From contig NZ_VANU01000005.1 of assembly GCF_005771535.1 (NCBI RefSeq), positions 240,213-304,212 of the forward strand: a stretch of DNA of 64,000 bases, written 5' to 3'. Both the position numbers and the translations under genes were made by a program. This DNA comes from Arcobacter arenosus. GTDB lineage: Bacteria; Campylobacterota; Campylobacteria; Campylobacterales; Arcobacteraceae. Each line of letters begins with the position of its first letter. Positions within the stretch are counted from its first letter, which is position 1. Under the pieces are notes generated by a model, which did not search any database, was not told where the DNA came from, and worked only from the letters and a program-made list of their open reading frames with translations. Below are positions 20,176 to 29,438 of the stretch, in pieces.

Positions 20176-20200
20176 AGGGATATGCAAAATGCACATCCCT
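20176..20200 (-). terminator. Rho-independent terminator of the fusA transcript
   Basis: On the minus strand AGGGATGTGCA and TGCATATCCCT form an 11-pair stem (one G-U) with a TTT loop, followed by six T (20176-20171). It lies about 145 nt after the fusA stop. Confidence 0.85.
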
Positions 20201-20348
20201 CTTGTTCTATTCAGACCTTTCGATGTAATTACGAAAGCTCGTTAATTTTGAAAATGGATTTCAGACATTCTTGGTTCCTAAAGGAACATCAAGAATCTCG
20301 TTAAAATCTAAAAGAGTGACGCAGGTTACTCTTTTAAACGATTTTAAC
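20201..20348 (-). other. Structured 3' region downstream of fusA (candidate 3'UTR-derived RNA)
   Basis: No gene lies between fusA and its terminator, but three further hairpins do. The first, 20300-20348, has outer arms GATTTTAAC/GTTAAAATC, which include the fusA stop, and an inner 11-base stem with arms AAAAGAGT(A/G)AC. The second, 20267-20296, has arms ATTCTTG-TTCC. The third, 20217-20237, has arms CTTTCG/CGAAAG. The remaining bases up to 20082 (20083-20171) are plain AT-rich sequence that must hold the promoter of the SPOR-repeat gene. Confidence 0.5.
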
Positions 20349-22452
20349 CATTTCTCTTTTTGATGATTTCATCAGAAACGTTTTTAGGAACTTCTTGATA
20401 AGAATCAAATAACATAGAATAAGTTGCTCTACCTTGAGACATAGATCTTAAGTCAGTAGAGTATCCGAACATTTCAGATAATGGAATTAATGCAGTAACT
20501 AATTTAACACCAGCTCTGTCATCCATAGATTGAACTTGTCCTCTTCTTTTGTTACAGTCACCAATTACATCTCCCATATATTCTTCAGGAGTTTCAATTT
20601 CAACTTTCATCATTGGCTCTAAGATAACAGCTTGTGCAGCTGCAGATCTACAACCTTGTTTGAATCCCATAGAAGCAGCTAATTTAAACGCCATTTCAGA
20701 TGAGTCAACGTCGTGGTAAGAACCATCATAAAGTGTAACTTCAATATTAACCATTGGATATCCAGCAAGGATACCACCAGCCATAGCTTCTTCACAACCT
20801 TTTTGAACTGCAGGAATATACTCTTTTGGTACAACCCCACCTTTAATATCGTTGTTGAATTTGAAGTTATCTTCAGAATCTGCTGGAAGTGGATTAATTT
20901 TTAGGTATACGTGACCATATTGACCTTTACCACCAGATTGTTTAGCATATTTGTACTCTTGATCAACAGGGTTTTTAATAGTTTCTCTATAAGCAACCTG
21001 TGGAGCACCAACTTCTGCTTCAACTTTGAATTCTCTTTTCATTCTGTCTACGAGAATTTCAAGGTGTAACTCACCCATTCCTGAGATAATAGTTTGACCA
21101 GATTCTTCATCTGTAGCAACTCTAAATGATGGATCTTCTTCAGCAAGTTTACCTAAAGCGATACCCATTTTCTCTTGGTCAGCTTTAGTTTTTGGCTCAA
21201 CTGCAACAGAGATAACTGGCTCTGGGAATTCCATTCTTTCTAAGATTACTGGATCTTTTTCAGATGCTAAAGTATCACCAGTGATAGTTGATTTAAGACC
21301 AACAACTGCACCGATTTCACCAGCATATAACTCACTTACTTCTTCTCTATTGTTAGAGTGCATTTTAAGTAATCTACCGATTCTTTCTTTTTTCATTTTA
21401 GTTGAGTTCATTACATATGTACCAGACTGTAATTGTCCTCTATAAACTCTTGTAAATGTTAATTGTCCAACAAATGGGTCAGTCATAATTTTGAACGCTA
21501 ATGCAGCTACTTCACCATCATCAGAAGAAGGAACAATAACAGCTTCACCATCTTGAGTTTCACCTCTAATGTCAGCAACCTCAGTTGGAGCTGGTAAATA
21601 CATTGCAACAGCATCTAGTAAAGTTTGAACACCTTTGTTTTTAAATGCAGTACCACAAGTCATTGGAGTAATAGTCATAGCTAAAGTTGCAGCTTTTAAT
21701 CCAGCAACGATTTCTTCTTCAGATAATTCACCCTCTTCAAAATATTTTTCCATTAATTCTTCAGATGACTCAGCAGCAGCTTCAATCATTTTTTCTCTAT
21801 ATTCTTCAGCTTGATCTTGTAATTCAGCAGGAATATCTTCAACGTGGTAGTTAGAACCCATTGCAGCATCATCATCCCAAACGATAGCTTTCATTTGTAC
21901 TAAATCAACGATACCTTTAAAGTCTTCTTCAGCACCAATTGGAATTTGAATTGGAACAGGATTAGCTTTTAATCTTTCAGAAACTTGTTTTTCAACCATA
22001 AAGAAATCTGCACCAGTTCTGTCCATTTTGTTAACAAAAATCATTCTTGGTACTCTATACTTATTTGCTTGTCTCCAAACAGTTTCAGATTGAGGTTGAA
22101 CTCCACCAACTGAACAGAATACTGCTACAGCACCATCTAAAACTCTCATAGATCTTTCAACTTCAATTGTGAAGTCAACGTGACCCGGAGTGTCAATGAT
22201 GTTAATTTGCAGTTGCTCATTAGTTTTTGGGTGAGGCCAGTGACAAGTTGTCGCAGCAGAAGTAATTGTAATACCTCTTTCTTGTTCTTGCTCCATCCAG
22301 TCCATTGTAGCAGCACCGTCGTGAACCTCACCAATTTTATGAGATACACCAGTATAGAATAAAATTCTTTCAGTAGTTGTAGTTTTACCAGCATCGATGT
22401 GAGCAGCGATACCAATATTTCTAACTCTGTTAAGAGGGGTTTTTCTTGCCAT
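20344..22452 (-). CDS. fusA: Elongation factor G
   Basis: 702 residues. The GTPase motifs are [15 protein letters not shown] (residues about 16-30), [16 protein letters not shown] and [10 protein letters not shown]. Domains II-V follow, including [12 protein letters not shown] and [12 protein letters not shown] moves tRNAs and mRNA through the ribosome and helps recycle it. Third gene of the rpsL-rpsG-fusA order, but separated from rpsG by an intrinsic terminator. Confidence 0.98.
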   Translation of the reverse strand: MARKTPLNRVRNIGIAAHIDAGKTTTTERILFYTGVSHKIGEVHDGAATMDWMEQEQERGITITSAATTCHWPHPKTNEQLQINIIDTPGHVDFTIEVERSMRVLDGAVAVFCSVGGVQPQSETVWRQANKYRVPRMIFVNKMDRTGADFFMVEKQVSERLKANPVPIQIPIGAEEDFKGIVDLVQMKAIVWDDDAAMGSNYHVEDIPAELQDQAEEYREKMIEAAAESSEELMEKYFEEGELSEEEIVAGLKAATLAMTITPMTCGTAFKNKGVQTLLDAVAMYLPAPTEVADIRGETQDGEAVIVPSSDDGEVAALAFKIMTDPFVGQLTFTRVYRGQLQSGTYVMNSTKMKKERIGRLLKMHSNNREEVSELYAGEIGAVVGLKSTITGDTLASEKDPVILERMEFPEPVISVAVEPKTKADQEKMGIALGKLAEEDPSFRVATDEESGQTIISGMGELHLEILVDRMKREFKVEAEVGAPQVAYRETIKNPVDQEYKYAKQSGGKGQYGHVYLKINPLPADSEDNFKFNNDIKGGVVPKEYIPAVQKGCEEAMAGGILAGYPMVNIEVTLYDGSYHDVDSSEMAFKLAASMGFKQGCRSAAAQAVILEPMMKVEIETPEEYMGDVIGDCNKRRGQVQSMDDRAGVKLVTALIPLSEMFGYSTDLRSMSQGRATYSMLFDSYQEVPKNVSDEIIKKRNG

Positions 22453-22506
22453 CTTAAATTTTCCTTTTAAATTTTTAAATTTTGCGAGATTATATCTAAA
22501 ACTAGA

Positions 22507-22533
22507 TAAAAAAAAAGGGTGTTAGACACCCTT
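22507..22533 (-). terminator. Intrinsic terminator between rpsG and fusA
   Basis: On the minus strand AAGGGTGT and ACACCCTT form an eight-pair stem with a three-base loop (22533-22515), followed by about ten T running to 22507. This is a textbook terminator inside the str gene order, only about 35 nt after the rpsG stop. Confidence 0.85.
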
Positions 22534-22565
22534 CCTTATATGTTTGAAAAATAATTACAGTGTGA

Positions 22566-23045
<480 letters not shown>

Positions 23046-23049
23046 CTAC

Positions 23050-23424
23050 TTATTTCTTAGGTCTTTTAGTACCGTATTTAGATCTTGCAACAGTTCTGTT
23101 TGCAACACCAGCAGTATCTAAAGCACCTCTTACGATGTGATACTTAACACCAGGTAAATCCTTAACTCTTCCCCCTCTAACTAATACGATAGAGTGTTCT
23201 TGAAGGTTATGACCCTCACCACCGATATATGAGATAACCTCAAAACCTGTAGTTAATCTAACTTTTGCAACTTTTCTTAAAGCCGAGTTTGGTTTTTTAG
23301 GAGTTGTAGTATATACTCTTGTACATACACCTCTTCTTTGTGGACATTTTTCTAATGCAGGTGACTTAGATTTTTTGATCACCTTTTTTCGCTCTTTTCT
23401 AACAAGCTGATTAATAGTAGGCAT
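23050..23424 (-). CDS. rpsL: 30S ribosomal protein S12
   Basis: 124 residues. The decoding-centre loops [12 protein letters not shown] and [14 protein letters not shown] are intact, with the lysines associated with streptomycin sensitivity and the Asp that RimO methylthiolates. First gene of the str group; rpoBC is not directly upstream in this window. Confidence 0.98.
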   Translation of the reverse strand: MPTINQLVRKERKKVIKKSKSPALEKCPQRRGVCTRVYTTTPKKPNSALRKVAKVRLTTGFEVISYIGGEGHNLQEHSIVLVRGGRVKDLPGVKYHIVRGALDTAGVANRTVARSKYGTKRPKK

Positions 23425-23675
23425 TCTTTCCCTTTATTTTTTTTATAGAGATCTAGTAAAATTGTTGAATCATTATAGATTCTCTATTTTCGTGGTTTGA
23501 GCTTTAAAGCGGCTCATGCTTCTCGTTACGTCCCAATGACGCCATGACATATGACAAGAGTCATAATCAAAACGATACTACCATTCTAGAGAAACGTTGA
23601 GTTGTTTTCTAAAAAAGTTTTGGATTATACTTAATATAAACTTAAATATGACTTATATAGAACAATTTAAACTTT
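23425..23675 (-). promoter_or_regulatory. Leader/promoter region of the rpsL operon
   Basis: 251 bases without a convincing gene. The part at 23480-23600 is richer in G+C than its surroundings. On the minus strand it holds a chain of short inverted repeats: ATGAC-TCTT-GTCAT, CGTC-ATTGG-GACG and GAGC-N9-GCTC. AAGGGAAAG just before rpsL is its ribosome-binding site. It could be a structured 5' leader for ribosomal-protein feedback, or only a relic; no promoter was fixed with confidence. Confidence 0.35.
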
Positions 23676-24218
23676 TTAATAATATGTACCTAACCATAGT
23701 AATCCTCCAACTGATACTATTGAAAATAATACTAGCTGAAAATATCTAAAAGTACTATATGAATTAATTTCTCCATCAACTACTTTTATAGATTGAATCT
23801 CAATAAATGGTATAGGTGCTCTTCTATACCAACCTATAACTTCAACCTCTTTATTAATAAATCCATCAGCTTTGAATAAACCAAAAAAGAACTCCCATAA
23901 ACCTAATGGTTGTCTATAATCAACGTATAATATTCCTGTTTCATCCTTAATAATAAAATCCTCAGAAGCAATATATCCGGGTATTCCTTTTCCTATTATT
24001 GTTCCTTTAATTTTACAAGGAATAGGTCGTACTTCTGAAACTTTAATTTTTTTCAACAAAGCAGATATTGACATTTCTGGGAAATAAGAGCTTCTATAAC
24101 TATATATGTTTTTAATCATAGAACTTATTCCATAAATAGCTAAAGATATAGCTGCATATTTATCATTATATGGTAATTCCATTGCAGTTAAAATTATGTT
24201 ATAAAAAATAAAAAACAT
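23676..24218 (-). CDS. Membrane protein, probably the split-off C-terminal part of the M48 protease gene
   Basis: 180 residues from the ATG at 24218, which lacks a ribosome-binding site. A hydrophobic start (FFIFYNIILTAM) is followed by a soluble beta-rich segment (residues about 50-150: PIPCKIKGTIIGKGIPGYIA, then ILYVDYRQPLGLWEFFFGLF and EVEVIGWYRRAPIPFIEI) and a final membrane span (FQLVLFSIVSVGGLLWLG). The soluble part looks like a small barrel or a GIDE-type domain, but I do not firmly recognise it. Removing one C from the C5 run upstream would join it to the M48 gene. Confidence 0.6.
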   Translation of the reverse strand: MFFIFYNIILTAMELPYNDKYAAISLAIYGISSMIKNIYSYRSSYFPEMSISALLKKIKVSEVRPIPCKIKGTIIGKGIPGYIASEDFIIKDETGILYVDYRQPLGLWEFFFGLFKADGFINKEVEVIGWYRRAPIPFIEIQSIKVVDGEINSYSTFRYFQLVLFSIVSVGGLLWLGTYY

Positions 24219-25749
24219 AATAGCAACTATAGGGGGTCAAATAAATTATAAAATCTATTAAGAAATCATCATGATAGGACTCAGGTTTTTTTTCATTAAT
24301 AATAAAAAATTGTTTTTTATTTTGAGTTTCAGCAATATTTGATAAAGCTATTAAACGATTCGCAATTAATGGATGAGTTGAATTAAGTTCATACCAAGAT
24401 GACCAAGGGTTCCATAAGTCCCATTTCATAACCTCTTTTAAGTCATCAATATTGTCTTGGTTTTGATGTGAAGAAAAAGATGAAATAGCAAAAGCAGGCA
24501 CTGCTTTATTATCAAATATATTTAGAGGTGAACTTGAAAGAGTATGCTCTTTTTCAGTTTTTTGGTCAGAAGTTTTTATTAACCCATAACCAATTTTAAC
24601 CAAAGCATTAGCTAAAGAATGGGGTGATTTCGTAAAACTTGCAGAAAATCTATCAGCATGATACTCTCTTACTCTAGAAAAATATAATACAAACAATTGA
24701 CTAATATAAAAAAGAATATATGCTACGACCGCAATCAAAGCTAATTGGGCGGTTCCTTTTTTGTTGTCACCATTTGAACTACTTGTTTCTTTATTTTTCA
24801 TTTGTTCAACAAAATGCTTATAAATTAAATAAGTAATTTTAGGAATAACCATAATTATACTCATTAAAACCATATCCCAATGAATAATATGTCCAAATTC
24901 ATGTGCTACTACTCCATCTACTTCATCATCATTTAAAAGATTTAAAAGTCCTTGGGAAAGTACAATTCTACCTGAATTTGGTGAATAACCATAAGTAAAA
25001 GCTTGAGGAGCTTCATCTTGAATAATATAAAACTTTGGTATTTTGATATTATACTGGTTACTAATATTACTAGAAAGGTTTTGTATATTATCAGGAAGAT
25101 TATTAAAATCAACTAATTTTCCAGACATAAAAGTTGTTATATTAAAATCATAAAGCATTGGACTAATAAATAAACCCATAAAAGAAAATAAAATTGAAAG
25201 ACCAATAGAAATATAAAGGTCTACACTAAAAAAAGTTAATATAGATAAAAAGAAAAGTGTAAATAAAGAAAATACGGTTCCCATTGTTACAAATGATGTA
25301 AAGATAAGATTAGGAAGTTTTATTAAAGTTGTTTTTTCATTTGTCTCTTTAAATTCTTCTTCAAAATATACTGAAAACTTATTAACTAGTTCACCGTTGT
25401 TATTTTCAAAATCTAAAGCCTCTATATTAGATATTTTAGAAAATTTAGAAAACTCACCTCTATCAAACCATAAACCTTCACTTTGTTTACAATAATCAAT
25501 TTTTATTTTTTCTAAATAATTAATTGTTTCCATAGGTTCTTTTGAAATAGGCGAAAGTTTATTAGTGAATGCACTTTTTTTAATAGATTTTTTTAATTCT
25601 TTTTCAACAAATTCTTTATTCTCAACAAAAAATAAAATTTCACCTTTATCTAACCAATTTCCATTACATTTAGGACAAAAATCAATTTCTATTCCACTTG
25701 GAGTAATATATTGATTAAGTCTAATGTCATTACAATTTGGACAATACAT
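24199..25749 (-). CDS. Zinc-ribbon and M48-family metalloprotease, membrane bound
   Basis: 516 residues. The N terminus has a TFIIB-type zinc ribbon (CPNC, then FCPKCNGNWLDKGE; residues about 3-38). A second, degenerate copy (YCKQSEGLWFDRGE, about 85-98) has lost most cysteines. Two membrane spans (about 145-200) precede the M48 domain with the zinc site AHEFGHIIHWD and the third ligand in REYHADRFSA. More spans flank the site. HtpX-like quality control of membrane proteins is a reasonable inference. The last residues (YLTPYSCYYVFYFL) are probably out-of-frame sequence after a C5 run. Confidence 0.8.
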   Translation of the reverse strand: MYCPNCNDIRLNQYITPSGIEIDFCPKCNGNWLDKGEILFFVENKEFVEKELKKSIKKSAFTNKLSPISKEPMETINYLEKIKIDYCKQSEGLWFDRGEFSKFSKISNIEALDFENNNGELVNKFSVYFEEEFKETNEKTTLIKLPNLIFTSFVTMGTVFSLFTLFFLSILTFFSVDLYISIGLSILFSFMGLFISPMLYDFNITTFMSGKLVDFNNLPDNIQNLSSNISNQYNIKIPKFYIIQDEAPQAFTYGYSPNSGRIVLSQGLLNLLNDDEVDGVVAHEFGHIIHWDMVLMSIIMVIPKITYLIYKHFVEQMKNKETSSSNGDNKKGTAQLALIAVVAYILFYISQLFVLYFSRVREYHADRFSASFTKSPHSLANALVKIGYGLIKTSDQKTEKEHTLSSSPLNIFDNKAVPAFAISSFSSHQNQDNIDDLKEVMKWDLWNPWSSWYELNSTHPLIANRLIALSNIAETQNKKQFFIINEKKPESYHDDFLIDFIIYLTPYSCYYVFYFL

Positions 25750-25908
25750 ATAATTTCCTAAAATAAAAATAAAATATATTATAAATTATTTTTATAAAAT
25801 TTAAAGCATAAAATTAAATAAAATAATAAATTTTTGCAAATCTCTTATATCTTCCAAATATTATTGTCTACTTAAAAAGATTTTTTTTTAAACCAGCTTG
25901 TAGTGAGA

Positions 25909-26667
25909 CTAATTTAAATAATCAGTGAAAACTCCTTTTACACCCCAAGAAAAAAGTTCCTCTTTTCTCTTTTCATCATTTACAGTAAATACACAAGTAT
26001 AAATCCCATGTTTTAATAGTTCTTGAACTAATTCTTCTTCAACAATCTCATCACTACAATGAAAAGCTTCGATATTATATTTTAATAAAAACTCCAACAA
26101 ATATAAGGTATTTATATTTTCACATAAAAAAGCTTTTTTAATATGTTTATATTTTTTGTTTAATTGAATAATATATTCTGAAACAAAAGATGAGACTATC
26201 ACACTTTTAGACATCTTACACTCATCTATTATTTTAACAATTTTTTTAACAGCTTTTTTGTGAAAAGGGCTTAATGTTAAATCTTTGATTTCAATATTTA
26301 CATAAACTTCTTTTTTCTTACAAAAAGTTAACACCTCTTCTAATGTTGAGATTGTTTGTAATTTTAAATTTTTATCAAACCATGAAGAAAAATCCAATTG
26401 CTTTAATTCGTCTAAAGTAAACTCATCTATATGGGAATCTTTTTTCAAGGGGAAGATTTTTCCTACATTAGATGTTCTTAAAAGGGTATCATCATGAATT
26501 ACAACAGCAACTGCATCTTTTGAAAAGGCAACATCTAGTTCTATCATCTTTGTTTTTTTAATTGCTTTTTTAAAAGCAATCATAGTGTTTTCTGGGTAAA
26601 GAGAGCTAAAACCTCTATGTGCGATTTGGATATTTTGGTTATTTTCATAGAAACTAAAACTATTCAT
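25909..26667 (-). CDS. Glycerophosphodiester phosphodiesterase
   Basis: 252 residues, no signal peptide, so cytoplasmic like UgpQ. Motifs AHRGFSSLYPENT (residues about 17-29), IELDVAFSKDAV and VVIHDDTLLR hold the catalytic His pair and metal-binding acids. It hydrolyses glycerophosphodiesters to glycerol 3-phosphate and an alcohol. It abuts the potC-like gene (no gap) at the end of the transporter operon. Confidence 0.92.
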   Translation of the reverse strand: MNSFSFYENNQNIQIAHRGFSSLYPENTMIAFKKAIKKTKMIELDVAFSKDAVAVVIHDDTLLRTSNVGKIFPLKKDSHIDEFTLDELKQLDFSSWFDKNLKLQTISTLEEVLTFCKKKEVYVNIEIKDLTLSPFHKKAVKKIVKIIDECKMSKSVIVSSFVSEYIIQLNKKYKHIKKAFLCENINTLYLLEFLLKYNIEAFHCSDEIVEEELVQELLKHGIYTCVFTVNDEKRKEELFSWGVKGVFTDYLN

Positions 26668-27522
26668 CTATTTCCCTTTCTTGGAAAATATTAAATTAAA
26701 AAATGCGATTATTGAAGTACAAATAATCAATAAAAATGAGATTGAGTTTATTATTGGTGTACTTCCATCTCTAACTTGCAAATACAAATTTATAGGCAAT
26801 GTTGTATCTGAACCAATTAAAAAAAGTGTAGTGTTAAAATTTTCAAAGCTCATTAAAAATGCTACTGCTGCTGCCCCAATAAGTGCTGGTTTTAAAAAAG
26901 GTATTACAATAAAAAAAATAGTTTGAGGCATACTAGCTCCTAGATTTAAAGAAGCTTCTTCTAAGCAAACATCAAATTTTTTTAGTCTTGCACTTACAAC
27001 TAATAAAACAAAAGTAGTTATAAAAGAAAACTGACCAATTACAACCAACCAAAAACTAGGCCTTAGTATCTCTAAGTCTATTCCAAAATTTATATCTAAA
27101 TATAAACCTAAATCATTAACTGAAACCAAAAGTGAAATCCCTAAAATTACTCCTGGGATAACTAAAGGAGTTAAGGCTAAAAAATATAAAAACTGTTTAA
27201 ATTTAAAATCTTTTCTTTCAAATATCAAAGCTGCATATGTTCCAACAATCAAAGAAAAAATAGTTACAAAAAAAGCTGTTTTAAAACTGTTGTAGATACT
27301 TTTTAGATTTTCACTATCGTTAAATATCCCTACCCTTTCACTATTATCAGCTATAAACCAATCTAATGTAAACCCATTCCAAGGGAGTGATGGAAAATTT
27401 GAATCATTAAAAGCAAAAATACAAGTCACAACTAAAGGGGCAAATAAAAATAGAAAAAATAAAGAAACATAAATACCAAAGGCAAAATTGTAAAATCTAA
27501 ATTTAGGAAGAGTTCTTATCAT
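26668..27522 (-). CDS. potC: PotC-type ABC transporter permease
   Basis: 284 residues with about six membrane spans. The EAA loop that contacts the ATPase is EEASLNLGASMPQTIFFIVIPFLKPAL (key residues E-A-A/S-x-x-L-G, around residue 187). This is the PotC/PotI subfamily. It overlaps potB by 4 nt. Substrate is inferred from family only. Confidence 0.88.
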   Translation of the reverse strand: MIRTLPKFRFYNFAFGIYVSLFFLFLFAPLVVTCIFAFNDSNFPSLPWNGFTLDWFIADNSERVGIFNDSENLKSIYNSFKTAFFVTIFSLIVGTYAALIFERKDFKFKQFLYFLALTPLVIPGVILGISLLVSVNDLGLYLDINFGIDLEILRPSFWLVVIGQFSFITTFVLLVVSARLKKFDVCLEEASLNLGASMPQTIFFIVIPFLKPALIGAAAVAFLMSFENFNTTLFLIGSDTTLPINLYLQVRDGSTPIINSISFLLIICTSIIAFFNLIFSKKGK

Positions 27523-28382
27523 CTAAGTGCCTTTGAAAGTGATTGTTTACTAAGTTTTAATGCCACAAAAATGATTAAGGAAGATAAAACTAAAAGTAAA
27601 AACCCAAATGCTGATCCTTGATTCCAATTCATACTTGAAATAAATTGATTATAAATTTGTTCAGTAAACCAAAGAGAGTTTTTCCCTCCAATTAAATTTG
27701 GAGTTAAATAGTTTCCTAAAGTTAACATAAATACAACAATAAAGCCAGATACAATTCCACTTGAAGCATAGGGGATTATGATTTTAAAAAAGATTATTAG
27801 TTTTGAAGCTCCTAAATCATAAGCTGCTTCAATATATGAATCATCCATTCCGTCAAGTGCTGAAATAATTGGAACAATCATAAAAAGCATTGAAGTATAA
27901 ACTAATCCCATAATCATACTAACATCATTATATAAAAACTCAATTCCTTTTGATGTAAAGCCTAAGTACTGTAAAAAGAAATTTATAACTCCTGTTTCCC
28001 TTAATAATATTGTCCAGCCATAAACTCTAACCAACTCACTTACCCAAAAAGGAAGGAGTAATAAAATTGATAAAAACAATGCATATTTTTTATCAACTAT
28101 TTTTGTAATATAAAAAGCAACAGGAAAAGTAACTACAAAAGTTAAAAATGTTACAAAAATAGCATAAAAAGCGGTTCTTGCAAAAGTATACCAATATATT
28201 TCATTTGTAAAAAACTCTTTATAATTTTCAAATGACCAAATCATATCTCCATAATCATCTTCAAATCTAAAAGATAACATAAGTAATTCAAATTGGGGAA
28301 TTACAATAAGTAAAAAAAGCCAAAGAAAAACTGGTAAGAAAAGGAGATATATTCCTAACTTTAATCTAATCCCATTAAACAT
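27519..28382 (-). CDS. potB: PotB-type ABC transporter permease
   Basis: 287 residues, about six spans. The EAA loop reads YIEAAYDLGASKLIIFFKII (about residue 180-200). PotB/PotH family. It overlaps potA by 1 nt and potC by 4 nt, so all are translated together. Confidence 0.88.
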   Translation of the reverse strand: MFNGIRLKLGIYLLFLPVFLWLFLLIVIPQFELLMLSFRFEDDYGDMIWSFENYKEFFTNEIYWYTFARTAFYAIFVTFLTFVVTFPVAFYITKIVDKKYALFLSILLLLPFWVSELVRVYGWTILLRETGVINFFLQYLGFTSKGIEFLYNDVSMIMGLVYTSMLFMIVPIISALDGMDDSYIEAAYDLGASKLIIFFKIIIPYASSGIVSGFIVVFMLTLGNYLTPNLIGGKNSLWFTEQIYNQFISSMNWNQGSAFGFLLLVLSSLIIFVALKLSKQSLSKALR

Positions 28383-29434
28383 TATTTAAAAACCTTACAA
28401 TCTTCAAGACTAACACCAACAATTAAGCTATCATTTTCTTTTATATTTTTAAATTGTTTATTTTGAGGAAGAGAAATCATTATCTCTTTTTCACTTGCCA
28501 AAAGAGCAAGAACTTTAGTATTAGAACCATCAAATAAAATATCTTTTATAACAACTTCAAAACAGTTAATATCGTTCATATTTTCATCTGGATTTATTAT
28601 AATTGCTTCTGGTCTAATAAATAAAAAACATTCATCTTCCACTTTATCAATAAACGTTACATCAAACTCTATATCTTCACTGATTACTTTATTTTCTGAT
28701 ATTTTTTTGGCTTTTAATTTATTTGTTTCACCCACAAAAGAAGCAACAAAAGCTGTTTTTGGATTTGCATATAGATTTTGAGGAGTATCGATTTGCTCAA
28801 AAATTCCACCATTCATAACAGCAACTCTATCACTCATAACAAGTGCTTCAGATTGGTCGTGGGTGATATAAATAAAAGTTGTTCCAAACTCATGTTGAAG
28901 TTTTTTTAGCTCAATTTTCATTGACTCCCTAAGCTTTAAATCTAAAGCTCCTAAAGGCTCATCTAAAAGTAAAATAGAAGGTTCTAATATCAAAGACCTT
29001 GCAATAGCAACACGTTGTCTTTGACCACCTGATAAAGAGGAAACATCTTTTTTCTCATATCCACTTAAATGAACTTTTTTTAATATCTCTTTAACTTTTT
29101 TATCAATCTCAGCTTTTGGAACTTTTCTTCTTTTTAAACCAAATGCAATATTTTCATAAACATTCATCATAGGGAAAAGTGCAAGATTTTGAAAAACTAA
29201 ATTAACAGGTCGTTTATTAGCAGGAATACCTTTCATTGATTTCTTGTTTATAAAAATCTCACCAGAAGTTTGTTCTATAAAACCAGAAATCATTCGAAGC
29301 AAAGTTGTTTTACCACAACCTGAAGGACCTAAAATAGAAAAAAACTCACCTTTCTTTACTTGGAGATTAATCTCTTTTACTGCAAGGTGGTCTGCGAATT
29401 GTTTTCGCAGACTCCTAATATCTAAAATATCCAT
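28382..29434 (-). CDS. potA: PotA-type ABC transporter ATP-binding protein
   Basis: 350 residues. Walker A GPSGCGKTTLLRMI (residues about 37-50), signature LSGGQRQRVAIARSL, Walker B ILLLDEPLGALD and the H-loop YITHDQSEAL are all present. The last 100 residues form a TOBE domain (FLFIRPEAIIINPDE). It powers the PotBC pore. It begins 4 nt after potD. Confidence 0.93.
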   Translation of the reverse strand: MDILDIRSLRKQFADHLAVKEINLQVKKGEFFSILGPSGCGKTTLLRMISGFIEQTSGEIFINKKSMKGIPANKRPVNLVFQNLALFPMMNVYENIAFGLKRRKVPKAEIDKKVKEILKKVHLSGYEKKDVSSLSGGQRQRVAIARSLILEPSILLLDEPLGALDLKLRESMKIELKKLQHEFGTTFIYITHDQSEALVMSDRVAVMNGGIFEQIDTPQNLYANPKTAFVASFVGETNKLKAKKISENKVISEDIEFDVTFIDKVEDECFLFIRPEAIIINPDENMNDINCFEVVIKDILFDGSNTKVLALLASEKEIMISLPQNKQFKNIKENDSLIVGVSLEDCKVFK

Positions 29435-29438
29435 CAGA

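Noticed and set aside
20083-20343. tRNA or other known RNA gene near fusA.
   Set aside because: No cloverleaf, no TTCGA loop and no CCA end; only a row of hairpins.
24225-24235. C5 run as a phase-variation tract.
   Set aside because: Five C is short compared with the 8 or more usual in Campylobacter contingency loci; simple mutation or sequencing error is more likely, though it was kept as a finding for the frameshift itself.
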